From assembly GCF_029714205.1 (NCBI RefSeq), contig NZ_CP121648.1:5467001-5531000 (forward strand): a stretch of DNA of 64,000 nucleotides, written 5' to 3'. How positions within the stretch are numbered: the first letter of the stretch is position 1; each line of letters begins with the position of its first letter. The translations under genes were made by a program, and so were the position numbers. Source of the stretch: Methylobacterium sp. CB376 (GTDB lineage: Bacteria; Pseudomonadota; Alphaproteobacteria; Rhizobiales; Beijerinckiaceae). Shown in pieces: positions 37,778 to 47,602 of the stretch. The notes below the pieces were generated by a model. That model saw nothing but the letters and a program-made list of their open reading frames with translations. It was not told the origin of the DNA and searched no databases.

Positions 37778-38917
37778 GTGACCGCAGCCGAAGGCCAGAA
37801 GACCATCGCGTTCGTCGTCACGGAGGATTGGTTCTTCGCCTCGCACTTCCTGCCCATGGCCCGGGCCGCCGTCGCGGCCGGGCACCGGGTCGCGGTGGTG
37901 ACGCGGGTGCGCGACCATCGCGGCGCGATCGAGGCCGCGGGCGCCCAGGTGGTGGCCCTGGAGGCCGAGCGGTCGAGCCTGAACCCGATGAGCGCGGGCT
38001 ACGCCGCAGGCCAGCTCGCCGCGCTGCTGAAGGCCCTGCGGGCCGACCTCGTGCACTGCGTCGCGCTGCGCGGCATCCTGGTGGGCGGCGCCGCCGCCGC
38101 CCTCGCCGGCATCCCCCGGCGCGTCTACGCGCTCACCGGGCTCGGCCTCCTGGGCGCCCGGCAGGACCGCGCCGCGCGCCTCGCCCGGGGGGCGCTGCGC
38201 CACCTGATCCGCGGGCCGCTGGAGACCCGGGCGACCCGCTACCTCGTGGAGAATCCCGACGACGCGGCGCTCCTCGGCCTCGACCCGGCCGAGAGCCGCG
38301 TCACCCTGGTGGGCGGCGCCGGGGTCGATCCGCGGGCCTTCGCGCCGACGCCGCTGCCGCCCCTGCCGCCCCTGCGGGTCGCCCTCGTCGCCCGCATGCT
38401 GTGGTCGAAGGGCGTCGACACCGCCGTGGAGGCCGTGCGCCTCGCCCGCGCCGGCGGCGCGCCGGTCGAACTCGCCCTCTACGGGGCGCCCGACCCCTCG
38501 AACCGCCGGGCGATCCCGGAGGCGACCCTGCGGGGCTGGGCCGGCGACGGCGTGGCGTGGCACGGGCCGACCGCGGACGCGGCCGGCGCCTACGCGGCCG
38601 CGCAGGTCGGCTGCCTGCCCTCCCGCGGCGGCGAGGGCCTGCCCCGCACCCTGCTCGAAGCCGCCTCCTGCGGCCGGGCCATCGTCACCACGGACGTGCC
38701 GGGCTGCCGCACCCTCGTGCGCGACGGGATCGAGGGCCGGCTCGTCCCGCCGGACGACCCCGCCGCCCTCGCGGCCGCCCTGGCGCGCCTCGCCGCCGAC
38801 CCGGCGCGGGTCGCCGCCATGGGCGAGGCCGCGCGCCGGCGCATCCTCGAGGGCGGCTTCACCGAGGAGGCGGTGGCCTCGGCGGTCGCCCGCCTCCACG
38901 CCGCGATGCTCGCGTGA
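37778..38917 (+). CDS. Group 1 (GT4-like) glycosyltransferase
   Basis: 379 residues from GTG 37778 with CAGGAGAG upstream. N-terminal Rossmann domain (KTIAFVVTEDWFFASHFLPM, AGHRVAVVTRVRDHRGAIEA, DLVHCVALRGILVGGAAAAL) and C-terminal donor domain (VALVARMLWSKGVDTAVEA, GCLPSRGGEGLPRTLLEAAS, CGRAIVTTDVPGCRTLV). The E-x7-E motif in the latter is retained. This is the arrangement of GT4 enzymes that build polysaccharide or lipid-linked glycans. It is coupled to a methyltransferase gene by a 4-nt overlap. Confidence 0.88.
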   Translation: MTAAEGQKTIAFVVTEDWFFASHFLPMARAAVAAGHRVAVVTRVRDHRGAIEAAGAQVVALEAERSSLNPMSAGYAAGQLAALLKALRADLVHCVALRGILVGGAAAALAGIPRRVYALTGLGLLGARQDRAARLARGALRHLIRGPLETRATRYLVENPDDAALLGLDPAESRVTLVGGAGVDPRAFAPTPLPPLPPLRVALVARMLWSKGVDTAVEAVRLARAGGAPVELALYGAPDPSNRRAIPEATLRGWAGDGVAWHGPTADAAGAYAAAQVGCLPSRGGEGLPRTLLEAASCGRAIVTTDVPGCRTLVRDGIEGRLVPPDDPAALAAALARLAADPARVAAMGEAARRRILEGGFTEEAVASAVARLHAAMLA

Positions 38918-39612
38918 CGCCGCGCCCCGTCCCGGATCCGGAGGCGTCCGCCCTGCGCGAGCCGCTGCGCTTCATCCGGGCCAACACCGCCCTGCGGCCG
39001 GTGCCGCACGCGCCGGAGATCCGCCTCCACGTCGCCGACGAGGCCACGGAGCTGTGGAGCCGCACCGAGGAGGAGCTGGGCGAGATCGGCCTGCCCCCGC
39101 CCTTCTGGGCCTTCGCCTGGGCGGGGGGCCAGGGGCTTGCCCGCTACGTCCTCGATCACCCCGAGACGGTGCGGGGCGCCCGGGTGCTCGACTTCGCCTC
39201 CGGCTCCGGCCTCGTCTCCATCGCGGCCGCGCGCGCGGCCGCCGCCGCCGTCGAGGCGAGCGACCTCGATCCCTTCGCGCTGGCGGCGATCGGCCTCAAC
39301 GCCGCCGAGAACGGCGTCGCCGACCGGGTCCGGGCCGTCGCCGGCGACCTCATCGGCCGCGACGAGGGCTGGGACTGCGTGCTCGCCGCCGACATCTTCT
39401 ACGAGCGCGACCTCGCGGCCCGGGTCGGCGACTGGCTCGCCGCCCTGCAGGCGAGGGGGGCCCGCGTCCTCCTGGGGGATCCGGGCCGGGCCTACCTGCC
39501 GGCGGCGCGGCTCGACAGGCTCGCCACCTACGCGGTGCCGGTGAGCCGCGCCCTGGAGGATGCCGAGATCAAGCGCACCGGGGTGTGGCGCTTCGCGCCG
39601 GACGGCGCCTGA
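38914..39612 (+). CDS. Class I SAM-dependent methyltransferase (ETFB-lysine/METTL20-like)
   Basis: 232 residues from GTG 38914, overlapping the glycosyltransferase stop (GTGA). SAM motif I is [20 protein letters not shown], followed by [20 protein letters not shown] and [16 protein letters not shown]. The pre-domain ([40 protein letters not shown]) is typical of the METTL20-like protein-lysine methyltransferases, which in Agrobacterium methylate the electron-transfer flavoprotein beta subunit. The target here is inferred. A strong hairpin follows at 39615-39641. Confidence 0.82.
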   Translation: MTPRPVPDPEASALREPLRFIRANTALRPVPHAPEIRLHVADEATELWSRTEEELGEIGLPPPFWAFAWAGGQGLARYVLDHPETVRGARVLDFASGSGLVSIAAARAAAAAVEASDLDPFALAAIGLNAAENGVADRVRAVAGDLIGRDEGWDCVLAADIFYERDLAARVGDWLAALQARGARVLLGDPGRAYLPAARLDRLATYAVPVSRALEDAEIKRTGVWRFAPDGA

Positions 39613-39614
39613 CG

Positions 39615-39641
39615 CCGACGGCCGTGTCCGTCGGCCGTCGG
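39615..39641 (+). terminator. Hairpin after the methyltransferase gene
   Basis: CCGACGGCCG (39615-39624) pairs perfectly with CGGCCGTCGG (39632-39641) around a 7-nt loop, 3 nt after the stop codon. No U tract follows, as is usual in this GC range. Confidence 0.55.
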
Positions 39642-39765
39642 CTCCGGTCTCGAATCGCCGCCAAGGTGAACGTGTCTCGCCGAGCCGATGGCTCGTGTCG
39701 CGCATGCGAGAGGGCCGACGGCCCGGTGCGTCGACATCCGGGGCCGTCGGGACGAGGCGAGTCAT

Positions 39766-39874
39766 TCGACATCCGACGGATTGCGTCGCCATGCGGATGT
39801 CGGCTGCGCTCAGGCGCCGCGCTCGGGCGCCGCGCGGGCTCGTGATCCGGGATCCGCTGCGATCAACCGGATCA
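39766..39874. repeat. Dispersed palindromic element, locus 3
   Basis: The outer stem CGACATCCG (39767-39775) pairs with CGGATGTCG (39794-39802). The inner arm is ATTGCG-T-CGCCAT. GCTCAGGCGCCGCGC follows, then GTGATCCGG pairing with CCGGATCAC at the end (39842-39874). The last TCA is the stop of the leftward patatin gene. It is related to loci at 19642 and 25622 and again lies between convergent genes. Confidence 0.8.
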
Positions 39875-41032
39875 CCCGTACATGGCGCGCAGGTCGAGGC
39901 TGCTCTCGCGCCCGACCGCGTCGAAATGCTGGTCGAGCCACGCCCGCGCGGCCGCGCGCCCGGCGTCGCGCAGGCGCAAGAGGAACGGCCACTGCGCCTT
40001 GAGCTTCGTCGCCGCGGTGTAGTCGTCGAGTTCGCCGCTGCCGTCGATCCGGTGCAGCCGCAGCGGCCGGTAGCCCTCGGTCGCCAGCGCCCCCTCGTCG
40101 ACCAATCCCTGCACGAAGTCGATCGCCCGCAATTCCCGCAGGAGATTGCCGTTGAAGGTGATCTCGTTCAGGCGGTCGCGTATCTCCTGGGGCGTGCGCG
40201 GCGTCTCGCGCCGCTCGACCGGGTTGATCTGGATCAGCAGGATGTCGCGGGTCTCGGCCCCGTGATAGAGGGGGTAGAGGGGCGGGTTGCCGAGATAGCC
40301 CCCGTCCCAGTAGGGCACGCCGTCGATCTCCACCGCCTGGAACACGGTCGGCAGGCAGGCCGAGGCCATGACGTGGTCGGCCGTCAGGTCGCGGCCCTCG
40401 AAGACCGCGATCTTGCCCGTCCAGACATTGGTGGCCGAGATGAAGAGCGGCGGCGCGTTCTCGCGGCGCAGCGCCTCGAAATCCACCGTGTCGGTCAGCG
40501 CCCGCTTGAGCGGGTTGATGTTGAGCGGATTGGCCGCGTAGGGGCTGGCGAGGCTCGCCCAGACCTCGGCGAGCGGGGTGCGCCGCCACAGGCGCAGCAT
40601 GCCGTCGAAGGCGCGCTGCTGGCTGTGCGGCAGGTCGCCGTCGAGGCTCACCTCCCGCCAGAAGGCTTCGAGCTGCGCCCGCGCGCCCTCGGGCCCGTCC
40701 TTCAGCCAGCCATGCGTCATCACCACGGCGTTCATCGCCCCGGCGCTCGCCCCGGTGATCGCCTCGAAGGCGAGGCGGCCGTCCTCGATCAGGGCGTCGA
40801 GCACGCCCCACGTGAAGGCGCCGTGGGCGCCGCCGCCCTGCAGGGCGAGGGCGATGCCCTTCTCGGCCCGCGGCCCCGCGAGGCGCCGGCCGGGCGACGC
40901 GTCCGGGCGGCTCCCGGGATCGCGGGCGGCCTCGACGCCGACCGGATCGGCCCCGACGGGGCCGGCGGAGGCGGCGCCGGCGGCGCCGGCGGAGGCGACG
41001 GAGAGGCGGGTTCTGTCGAGCGTGTCGGTCAT
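39872..41032 (-). CDS. Patatin-like phospholipase
   Basis: 386 residues from ATG 41032 with GGCAGG upstream. The first ~65 residues are a disordered Ala/Gly/Pro tail. The patatin domain has the oxyanion loop [17 protein letters not shown], the Ser in [14 protein letters not shown] (G-x-S-x-G) and the Asp in [15 protein letters not shown], so the Ser-Asp dyad is complete. Bacterial patatins hydrolyse phospholipids or other acyl esters and some associate with polyhydroxyalkanoate granules. A TTGC-N3-GCAA element lies just upstream (41049-41059). Confidence 0.9.
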   Translation of the reverse strand: MTDTLDRTRLSVASAGAAGAASAGPVGADPVGVEAARDPGSRPDASPGRRLAGPRAEKGIALALQGGGAHGAFTWGVLDALIEDGRLAFEAITGASAGAMNAVVMTHGWLKDGPEGARAQLEAFWREVSLDGDLPHSQQRAFDGMLRLWRRTPLAEVWASLASPYAANPLNINPLKRALTDTVDFEALRRENAPPLFISATNVWTGKIAVFEGRDLTADHVMASACLPTVFQAVEIDGVPYWDGGYLGNPPLYPLYHGAETRDILLIQINPVERRETPRTPQEIRDRLNEITFNGNLLRELRAIDFVQGLVDEGALATEGYRPLRLHRIDGSGELDDYTAATKLKAQWPFLLRLRDAGRAAARAWLDQHFDAVGRESSLDLRAMYG

Positions 41033-41048
41033 GGCCTGCCACCGATTG

Positions 41049-41059
41049 TTGCGCTGCAA
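41049..41059. promoter_or_regulatory. TTGC-N3-GCAA element upstream of the patatin gene
   Basis: TTGCGCTGCAA, a near palindrome 17 nt before the patatin start, embedded in an AT-rich stretch. The same sequence in the reverse orientation occurs at 16091-16101 upstream of another leftward gene. TGC/GCA half sites are known operators of PHA-metabolism regulators (PhaR), so this is a weak hint of shared control. Confidence 0.3.
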
Positions 41060-41293
41060 TACAAGATGGTGCGATGCACAGGCGGCGCAAGCCTCCCGCC
41101 CGGTCGGCGCCTCGACAGGAGAGGGGCGATAGGTCATGAAGCGGGCGGGCCTCTCGGGGCCATCTGCCCGGGCGGGCCTCGCGCGGCCGGGAGGATGAGG
41201 CGTGCGCGCCGTCACAGACTTGACGCCGGCCGCGCGCAGGATCAGCTAAACCGCTTGACGCCGGAGCGGGAACCGCCCGGCACGAGGGATCCG

Positions 41294-42580
41294 ATGCAAC
41301 CCATGGAAGCTTCCGCCGCGCCCGAGATCGCAGGCCCGGCGCCCCGGCACGGCACCGTCGGCGTGCGGATCGGCGAGGGCGAGGGCGCCGTCACGATCGG
41401 CGGCGGCGCGCCCATCGTCGTCCAGTCGATGACGAACACCGACACGGCGGACATCGACGCCACCGTGGCGCAGGTCGCCGCGCTCGCCCGCGCCGGCTCC
41501 GAGATCGTGCGCATCACCGTCGACCGCGACGAGGCCGCCGCCGCGGTGCCGAAGATCCGCGAGCGCCTGGACCGCATCGGCGTCCACGTGCCCCTCGTCG
41601 GCGACTTCCACTACATCGGCCACAAGCTCCTCTCCGACCACCCGGCCTGCGCCGAGGCGCTCGCCAAGTACCGGATCAATCCGGGCAACGTCGGCTTCAA
41701 GGAGAAGAAGGACCTCCAGTTCTCGACCATCGTCGAGATGGCGGCCCGGTACGGCAAGGCCGTGCGCATCGGCGCGAACTGGGGCTCCCTCGACGAGGCG
41801 CTCCTCACCCGCCTGATGGACGAGAACGCCCGCAGCGAGCGACCGGTCGATGCCCGCGCGGTGATGCGCGAGGCCATGGTGCAGTCCGCCCTCCTCTCCG
41901 CCGACCGGGCGGTCGAGATCGGCCTGCCGAAGGACCGCATCGTGCTCTCCGCCAAGGTCTCGGCGGTGCAGGACCTGATCGCGGTCTACCGCGAGGTCGC
42001 CCGCCGCTCGGACTACGCGATCCACCTCGGCCTGACCGAGGCCGGCATGGGCACCAAGGGCATCGTCGCGGCCTCGGCCGCCATGGGCGTGCTCCTGCAG
42101 GAGGGCATCGGCGACACGATCCGCTACTCGCTCACCCCGGAGCCCGGCGGCGACCGCACCGTGGAGGTGAAGGCCGCCCAGGAACTGCTCCAGACGATGG
42201 GCTTCCGCACCTTCGTGCCCCTCGTCGCCGCCTGCCCGGGCTGCGGGCGCACCACCTCGACGGTGTTCCAGGAACTCGCCCGCGACATCCAGAACTGGAT
42301 CGCGACCTCGATGCCGGAATGGCGCAAGACCTATCCGGGCGTCGAGACCCTGAACGTGGCGGTGATGGGCTGCATCGTGAACGGCCCGGGCGAATCGAAG
42401 CACGCCGACATCGGCATCTCGTTGCCGGGAACCGGCGAGAGCCCCTCCGCCCCCGTCTTCATCGACGGCAAGAAGGCGATGACCTTGCGCGGGGCCACCC
42501 TTGCCAAGGATTTCGAAACCATCGTCATCGACTACATTGAGCGCCGATTCGGCCAGGGCCGGCGGAGCGCGGCGGAGTAA
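41294..42580 (+). CDS. ispG: 4-hydroxy-3-methylbut-2-en-1-yl diphosphate synthase
   Basis: 428 residues from ATG 41294 with CGAGGGAT upstream. The N-terminal TIM barrel opens with [20 protein letters not shown] and continues [40 protein letters not shown]. The C-terminal 4Fe-4S domain has [20 protein letters not shown] and [20 protein letters not shown], giving the three cluster Cys. It reduces methylerythritol cyclodiphosphate to HMBPP in the MEP isoprenoid pathway, needed for carotenoids and hopanoids of this kind of organism. Single gene with its own upstream region. Confidence 0.95.
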   Translation: MQPMEASAAPEIAGPAPRHGTVGVRIGEGEGAVTIGGGAPIVVQSMTNTDTADIDATVAQVAALARAGSEIVRITVDRDEAAAAVPKIRERLDRIGVHVPLVGDFHYIGHKLLSDHPACAEALAKYRINPGNVGFKEKKDLQFSTIVEMAARYGKAVRIGANWGSLDEALLTRLMDENARSERPVDARAVMREAMVQSALLSADRAVEIGLPKDRIVLSAKVSAVQDLIAVYREVARRSDYAIHLGLTEAGMGTKGIVAASAAMGVLLQEGIGDTIRYSLTPEPGGDRTVEVKAAQELLQTMGFRTFVPLVAACPGCGRTTSTVFQELARDIQNWIATSMPEWRKTYPGVETLNVAVMGCIVNGPGESKHADIGISLPGTGESPSAPVFIDGKKAMTLRGATLAKDFETIVIDYIERRFGQGRRSAAE

Positions 42581-42715
42581 CCTTGCGCCGCCCCGGCGGC
42601 GCAACGCGCGGACGGGGCGGAAAGCTAGGCATGTGCACAGCCGCATGCTATGATCCGGGCGATTTCGAGGCCGGGTTCGCCACGCGCCCGGCCCCCAAAG
42701 GCCTCGTGCCGCCGA

Positions 42716-44746
42716 ATGGCCCTGACCCATGCCCGGCGGCCCCTGCCGCTCGCGGGCGGACCCTCGATCAGCTATGACGCAGTCAGCCGCACCCGCGGGT
42801 GGGCGCCCCGGCGCCCCGCCCGAATCCCTGACCCCGCCGAGCGGCGGTCCGCCCACCCCGCCGGCAGCGTCGATGAGCCCGAGGGCCACGTCGCGACCCA
42901 CGCGAAGTTCTGGACGCTGTTCATTGGCTCGATCGGCGTCGTCTACGGCGACATCGGCACGAGCCCGCTCTACGCCTTCCGGGAGGCCCTGGCCCCCGGC
43001 CGCGCCGACGGGGTGCTGAGCCAGGAGGAGGTGCTGGGCACCGTCTCGCTGCTGCTCTGGGCGCTGATCCTGATCGTCACCATCAAGTACGTCCTGCTGC
43101 TTCTGCACATGGACAACAAGGGCGAGGGCGGGATCCTCTCGCTGATGGCGCTCGCCCGCAAGGCGCTGGGCGGCTCGCGGACCGTCTTCCTGCTGGGGCT
43201 GCTCGGGGCCGCCCTGTTCTACGGCGACGCCATCATCACCCCGGCGATCTCGGTGCTCTCGGCGGTGGAGGGCCTGAAGCTCGTCACGCCGGCCTTCGAC
43301 CACTACGTGCTGCCGATCACGATCGCCATCATCGTGCCGCTCTTCCTGGTGCAGAGCCGCGGCACCGGGCGGATGGCGAGCTTCTTCGGGCCGATCACGC
43401 TGGTCTGGTTCCTCGCCATGGCGGTGGCGGCGGTGCCGCACATCCTGCGCCGGCCGGACGTGCTGCTCGCCCTCAACCCGCTGCACGCGGCGACCTACCT
43501 GGTCAGCCACGGCGCCGGCGCCCTGGTGGTGCTCGGCGCAGTCTTCCTGGCGGTGACGGGGGCCGAGGCGCTCTTCGCCGATCTCGGCCATTTCGGCCGC
43601 CGGCCGATCCAGGCCGCCTGGAGCGCGGTGGTGGGGCCGTCCCTGGCCATCAACTATCTGGGCCAGGCGGCCCTGGTCCTGACCTACCCGGACGCGTCGG
43701 ACCCCTTCTTCCAGCTCGTGCCGGAATGGGCGCTGCTGCCGATGGTGATCCTCGCCACCGCCGCCACGGTGATCGCCAGCCAGGCGGTCATCACCGGCGC
43801 CTTCTCGCTGTCGCGCCAGGCGGTGCAGCTCGGCCTGCTGCCGCGGCTGGAGATCCGCCACACCTCCGAGGCGCATTCCGGCCAGATCTTCCTGCCGCAG
43901 ATCAACCTGCTGCTGATGGTCGGCGTCGTGGTGCTGGTCTTCCTGTTCCGCTCGTCGAGCGCCCTGGCCTCGGCCTACGGCATCGCGGTGACCGGCACGA
44001 TGCTGATCACGGCGAGCCTCGCCTTCCTGGTCCTGTGGCGCTTCTGGAACTGGTCGCCGCTGGCGGCCGGCGCCGTCATGGTGCCGTTCATCGCCATCGA
44101 GATCATGTTCCTGGTCTCGAACCTGCTCAAGGTCTTCGAGGGCGGCTACGTGCCCCTGATGCTGGCCGGCGTGCTGCTGCTGCTGATGTGGACCTGGGTG
44201 CGCGGGGTCACGATCCTGTTCAACAAGACCCGCAAGACCGATGTGCCATTGGTCGAGCTGGTCAGCATGCTGGAGAAGAGCCCGCCCCACCACGTCAAGG
44301 GCACGGCGGTGTTCCTGACCAGTGACCCCGAGACCGCCCCGGCGGCTTTGCTGCACAACCTCAAGCACAACAAGGTGCTGCACGAGAAGAACGTCGTGCT
44401 CACCGTGAAGACGATCGACCTGCCGCGCCTCGCCGATGCCGACCGGATCCGCATCGAGCCGATGGGCCCGCATTTCTGGCGGGTGGTGATGAAGTTCGGC
44501 TACATGGAATCGCCGAACATCCCGAAAGGGCTGGCGCTGCTGCGCAAGCAGGGCTTCAAGTTCGACATCATGGCGACGTCGTTCTTCCTGTCCCGCCGCT
44601 CGATCCGGCCGGCCGCGCAATCCGGCATGCCGCTCTGGCAGGACCGCATCTTCATCGCCCTCGCCCGCAACGCCAACGACGCGACCGACTTCTTCCAGAT
44701 CCCGACCGGGCGCGTGGTCGAAGTCGGCACGCAGGTCACGGTGTAG
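42716..44746 (+). CDS. kup: Potassium uptake protein Kup (5' end doubtful)
   Basis: From [20 protein letters not shown] onward the protein is a full Kup/HAK/KUP symporter with 12 membrane segments ([60 protein letters not shown]) and a cytoplasmic C-terminal domain. It imports K+ with protons. The only in-frame start codon is ATG 42716, and the sequence between it and about 42880 reads as Arg/Pro-rich shadow. The frame one base away starts ATG 42774 and reads [20 protein letters not shown], like a native flexible N-terminus. A 1-nt deletion near 42878 would join the two, giving the usual ~655-residue protein. Confidence 0.85.
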   Translation: MALTHARRPLPLAGGPSISYDAVSRTRGWAPRRPARIPDPAERRSAHPAGSVDEPEGHVATHAKFWTLFIGSIGVVYGDIGTSPLYAFREALAPGRADGVLSQEEVLGTVSLLLWALILIVTIKYVLLLLHMDNKGEGGILSLMALARKALGGSRTVFLLGLLGAALFYGDAIITPAISVLSAVEGLKLVTPAFDHYVLPITIAIIVPLFLVQSRGTGRMASFFGPITLVWFLAMAVAAVPHILRRPDVLLALNPLHAATYLVSHGAGALVVLGAVFLAVTGAEALFADLGHFGRRPIQAAWSAVVGPSLAINYLGQAALVLTYPDASDPFFQLVPEWALLPMVILATAATVIASQAVITGAFSLSRQAVQLGLLPRLEIRHTSEAHSGQIFLPQINLLLMVGVVVLVFLFRSSSALASAYGIAVTGTMLITASLAFLVLWRFWNWSPLAAGAVMVPFIAIEIMFLVSNLLKVFEGGYVPLMLAGVLLLLMWTWVRGVTILFNKTRKTDVPLVELVSMLEKSPPHHVKGTAVFLTSDPETAPAALLHNLKHNKVLHEKNVVLTVKTIDLPRLADADRIRIEPMGPHFWRVVMKFGYMESPNIPKGLALLRKQGFKFDIMATSFFLSRRSIRPAAQSGMPLWQDRIFIALARNANDATDFFQIPTGRVVEVGTQVTV

Positions 44747-44818
44747 GGCGAGGCGCGCCGCCCCCCGCCCGTCCTCGGGGGCGTTGCGGGCACCGGTCGG
44801 CGCAGGCCCGGGGCGGGC

Positions 44819-46174
44819 TCACCCACCCGCCGCGACGCCGTCGAGCACCGCCAGGATCTCGCGCCCGGTGTCGTACCGGGCGAAGCAGGCCGCCAGGGCG
44901 CGCGCCCGCGCCCGGTAGGCGGGCGCGTCGAGCACCGCGTCGACGGCCCGGCGCAGGGCAGCGGGCTCCTGGCCCGAAGCGGGACTTTGGCTCGAAGCGG
45001 GACTTGGGCCCGAAGCGGGACTTGGGCCCGAAGCGGGACTTGGGCCCGAAGCGGGACTTGGGCCCTCCTCGCGCAGGAAGATCCCGGCCCCCGACCAGCC
45101 GACGCGCGCCCCGACCTCGGCCTTGTCCTCGGTGAGCCCGGCCGAGACGATCGGCACCCCCGCCTGCAGGGCCGCCAGCACCGTGCCGTAGCCGCCATTG
45201 GTGACGAGGGCATCGACCCGCGGCATCAGCTCGGCGAAGGGCAGAAAGGTCGCCGCCCGCGCATTGGCCGGCAGCGGGACCCGGATCGCGTCCAGGGGCC
45301 GCCCGCCGGTCGTCGCCACCACGAGCACGTCGTCCCGGTCGGCGAGGGCGCGCAGCGTCGGCTCGACCAGCTCGCCGAAATCCTCGTTGGCGAGGGTGCC
45401 CTGCGTCACCAGGACGACGCGCGAGGCGCCGTCGAGGTCGGACCACCAGGCCGGACGAGGCCCGGAGACCGGCGGCGGGGGCAGCGCGCCGACGAAGCGG
45501 ATCGAGGGCGGCAGCGGCGCGAAATCGTACTCGAAATCCGGGATCGTCAGCTGGATGACCGCGTCCGGCAGGGTGAGGATCGAGTGGGTCAGCGAGGCCG
45601 GCAGCCCCGGCAGTCCCATCCGGGCGAGCGCCGCGTCCGCCGCGGCGCGGACCGGGCCCGTGAAGGCGCGGTCGACCTGCGCCCGGATCGCCGCGTAGAG
45701 CGCCCGCTCGGCCTCGTCCCGCGCCGGGGGCAGGCCGGGGCCGAGCGGCGCGCCGTCCGGTCGGTCGAGGAACAGGAAGCTGATGTTGCAGGTCACCACC
45801 GGCGGCCGCTCCCGGCGGTCGAGGAGGAGCGGCAGCACGCCGAGGAACAGGCTCCCGGCCACCACCGCGTCCGGCCGCTCGGCCGCGATCAGCGCGCGCA
45901 GGGCCTTGGCCTGGCCCGGCATGCTGTCGATGAAGCGCCGCTCGAATTCCCGCCGGCCGCGCTCCGGCCCGGGCGGCAGCGAGGTCTCGCGGTACTCGGG
46001 CGCGTGGTCGTCCGCGTAGGCCGCGCAGCGGAAACCCGCCGCCTCCACCCTCCCCCGCATCGCCGCGGAGGTGAGCACCACCACCTCGTCCCCGCGGGCG
46101 GCCGCGATCCGCGCCACCGCGAGCAGGGGGTTGACGTGTCCGGTCAGGGGCGTCGCCGCCAGGATGAGTTTCAT
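44819..46174 (-). CDS. GT1-family (MGT-like) glycosyltransferase with in-frame repeat insertion
   Basis: 451 residues from ATG 46174 with GGGAGACGG upstream. N-terminal KLILAATPLTGHVNPLLAVA and C-terminal LVTQGTLANEDFGELVEPTL, ATFLPFAELMPRVDALVTNG and GYGTVLAALQAGVPIVSAGL mark the UDP-sugar transferase family acting on small molecules or lipids. The donor-binding domain is interrupted after IFLREEGPSP by five GPSPAS-type hexapeptides encoded by 18-bp tandem repeats. The insertion lies at the surface just before the last helices and may be tolerated. Acceptor unknown. Confidence 0.87.
   Translation of the reverse strand: MKLILAATPLTGHVNPLLAVARIAAARGDEVVVLTSAAMRGRVEAAGFRCAAYADDHAPEYRETSLPPGPERGRREFERRFIDSMPGQAKALRALIAAERPDAVVAGSLFLGVLPLLLDRRERPPVVTCNISFLFLDRPDGAPLGPGLPPARDEAERALYAAIRAQVDRAFTGPVRAAADAALARMGLPGLPASLTHSILTLPDAVIQLTIPDFEYDFAPLPPSIRFVGALPPPPVSGPRPAWWSDLDGASRVVLVTQGTLANEDFGELVEPTLRALADRDDVLVVATTGGRPLDAIRVPLPANARAATFLPFAELMPRVDALVTNGGYGTVLAALQAGVPIVSAGLTEDKAEVGARVGWSGAGIFLREEGPSPASGPSPASGPSPASGPSPASSQSPASGQEPAALRRAVDAVLDAPAYRARARALAACFARYDTGREILAVLDGVAAGG
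44973..45062. repeat. 18-bp tandem repeat, five copies, inside a coding region
   Basis: CGAAGCGGGACTT recurs at 44975, 44993, 45011, 45029 and 45047, exactly 18 bp apart. On the coding (minus) strand each unit encodes G-P-S-P-A-S or S-Q-S-P-A-S. Copy-number change keeps the reading frame. Confidence 0.9.
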
Positions 46175-46251
46175 CGCCGTCTCCCGATCTCCCGGATCGA
46201 TGGGGTACCCCATCGCGGGGCCCGCGCCGGGTGCGCAGGTCTCCGTTCCGC

Positions 46252-46357
46252 CTAGGGCATTTTCCGACGAAGTGGATGCCGGTTCGTCGCAGAAAATGCT
46301 GCAAGATCAAAGACCTAGAGCAGTACCCGATTGCAACGTGATCGGGTGCTGCTCTAG
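46252..46357. mobile_element. MITE-like element, copy A (~106 bp)
   Basis: The element is bounded by CTAGGGCA at 46252 and TGCTCTAG at 46357, imperfect terminal inverted repeats. Between them are ATTTTCCGACGA, GGATGCCGGTTCGTCG and a GTGATCGGG segment. A second copy lies at 52265-52370 in the opposite orientation. There is no coding capacity. The CTA on the plus strand at 46354-46356 is the TAG stop of the leftward NrsF-type gene. Confidence 0.7.
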
Positions 46358-47031
46358 CCCCCGCCGTGCGGCGGCGGCGCCCGCCCGCCGCCGAGCAGGC
46401 GCCCGCCCGCCAGCGCGTTCGCGCCGATCACCGCCGCGACCGCGGCGGCGTGCACGGCGAGGTCCGTCCCGGTCGCGTCGTGCGGGTGGAACAGGACCAG
46501 GATCGCGGCCGCCGCCGCCGCCGCCGCGAGCCCCGCCAGGGCAGCAGTGAGGACCGGCCGCAGCGGGCAGGCCCGGCGCAGCATCGCCGCGAGGAGGAGG
46601 GAGAGCGGCAGCGAGACCGCGACCAGGAAGACCGCGCAGCCGCGCATCTCCCCGGCATCCGGCAGGTCCGTCCCGGGGGCGATCCAGGCCCGCAGGCAGC
46701 CGAGGCCGCTCGCCGCGAGCCAGAGCGCGGCGGGCGGCAGGGGCAGCAGCGCCCAGCGCGGCGAGCGGCCGGGCACGCTGGTGCAGAAGGCGGCGAACGC
46801 CGCGGCCGCGGCGGTGAGCACGGCGCCGAGGGCGGCGAGGGCGAGGTCCGGCACGCCCATGCGCAGCCGCAGGGCCTGCACGTCGACGAAGGGCAGCGTC
46901 AGCAGGGCGAGGCCGAGCGCGGCGGCGCACCAGGCGAGACCCCGGCGGAGCGGGCTGGGCAGCGGGCGGACGGGCCTGAGGTCGCGGGCGAGCGCCTCGA
47001 CCAGGATCTCGTGGGCAGGGGCGTCAGACAT
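46354..47031 (-). CDS. NrsF/DUF1109-type anti-sigma factor, cysteine-rich form
   Basis: 225 residues from ATG 47031, overlapping the sigma factor gene by 8 nt. A short cytoplasmic N-terminus (MSDAPAHEILVEALARDLRP, VRPLPSPLRRGLAW) is followed by six membrane segments, the DUF1109 layout of NrsF, which inhibits SigF in Caulobacter. Cysteines occur in FAAFCTSVPG, SGLGCLRAW, MRGCAVF and LRRACPLRPV, consistent with the redox or metal sensing proposed for NrsF. The stop codon is provided by the MITE-like element. Confidence 0.85.
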   Translation of the reverse strand: MSDAPAHEILVEALARDLRPVRPLPSPLRRGLAWCAAALGLALLTLPFVDVQALRLRMGVPDLALAALGAVLTAAAAAFAAFCTSVPGRSPRWALLPLPPAALWLAASGLGCLRAWIAPGTDLPDAGEMRGCAVFLVAVSLPLSLLLAAMLRRACPLRPVLTAALAGLAAAAAAAAILVLFHPHDATGTDLAVHAAAVAAVIGANALAGGRLLGGGRAPPPHGGG

Positions 47032-47593
47032 GGCCGTCCTCCCTGTCGGGCGCGAGCGCGGCGCGCAAGGATTTCAGCGCCCGGTGCAGGTTCACCTTGA
47101 GCGCCCCCTTGCTGCGGCCGGTCGCGGCCGCGGCCTCGGCGAGGGAGCGCTCGCGCAGGGAGAGCTGCTCGACGGCCTGTCGCTGGCCCTCCGGCAGCGC
47201 CGCGACCGCGCGGGCGAGGCGCGCCTCGCGCTGGCGGCGCTCGATGGCCTCGCCGGGGAGCGGTCCCCCGTCGCTCTCGGCCTCGTAGGCGAGCGGGTCG
47301 TGCACCTCCTGCGGGCGGCGGCCCGTCCGACGCACGAGGTCGATGGCGCGGCGCTGGGCGATGGCGCGCAGCCAGGGCAGGAAGGGCCGGGCCGGATCGT
47401 AGGTGGCGCGGGCCCGGTGCACCGTGAGGAGCGCGTCCTGGACCACGTCGTCCACCGCGTCCCCGCGCACGCCCTGGCCCCGCGCGGCCGCGGCGATGAC
47501 CGGCACGCAGTCGCGCAGGAGCACCCGGTAGGCGGCGGCGTCGCCCCCCTGCGCCGCCGCCATCGCGGCCGAGAGCCTGGTCTCGAGGTCCAT
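47024..47593 (-). CDS. ECF-family RNA polymerase sigma factor (SigF-like)
   Basis: 189 residues from ATG 47593. Sigma-2 reads VVQDALLTVHRARATYDPAR and PFLPWLRAIAQRRAIDLVRR; sigma-4 reads ALPEGQRQAVEQLSLRERSL and TGRSKGALKVNLHRALKSLR. It resembles the SigF group linked to NrsF anti-sigma factors, which responds to heavy metals and oxidative stress in Caulobacter. It is flanked by two anti-sigma genes, one overlapping its 3' end and one 9 nt upstream. All are on one transcript with a DUF1223 gene. Confidence 0.88.
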   Translation of the reverse strand: MDLETRLSAAMAAAQGGDAAAYRVLLRDCVPVIAAAARGQGVRGDAVDDVVQDALLTVHRARATYDPARPFLPWLRAIAQRRAIDLVRRTGRRPQEVHDPLAYEAESDGGPLPGEAIERRQREARLARAVAALPEGQRQAVEQLSLRERSLAEAAAATGRSKGALKVNLHRALKSLRAALAPDREDGHV

Positions 47594-47602
47594 GGCCGCG
47601 CC

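Noticed and set aside
41246..44620. A leftward open frame of 1,124 codons opposite ispG and kup
   Set aside because: The two real genes on the plus strand have full family signatures; the antisense frame is His/Asp/Gln/Arg-rich noise.
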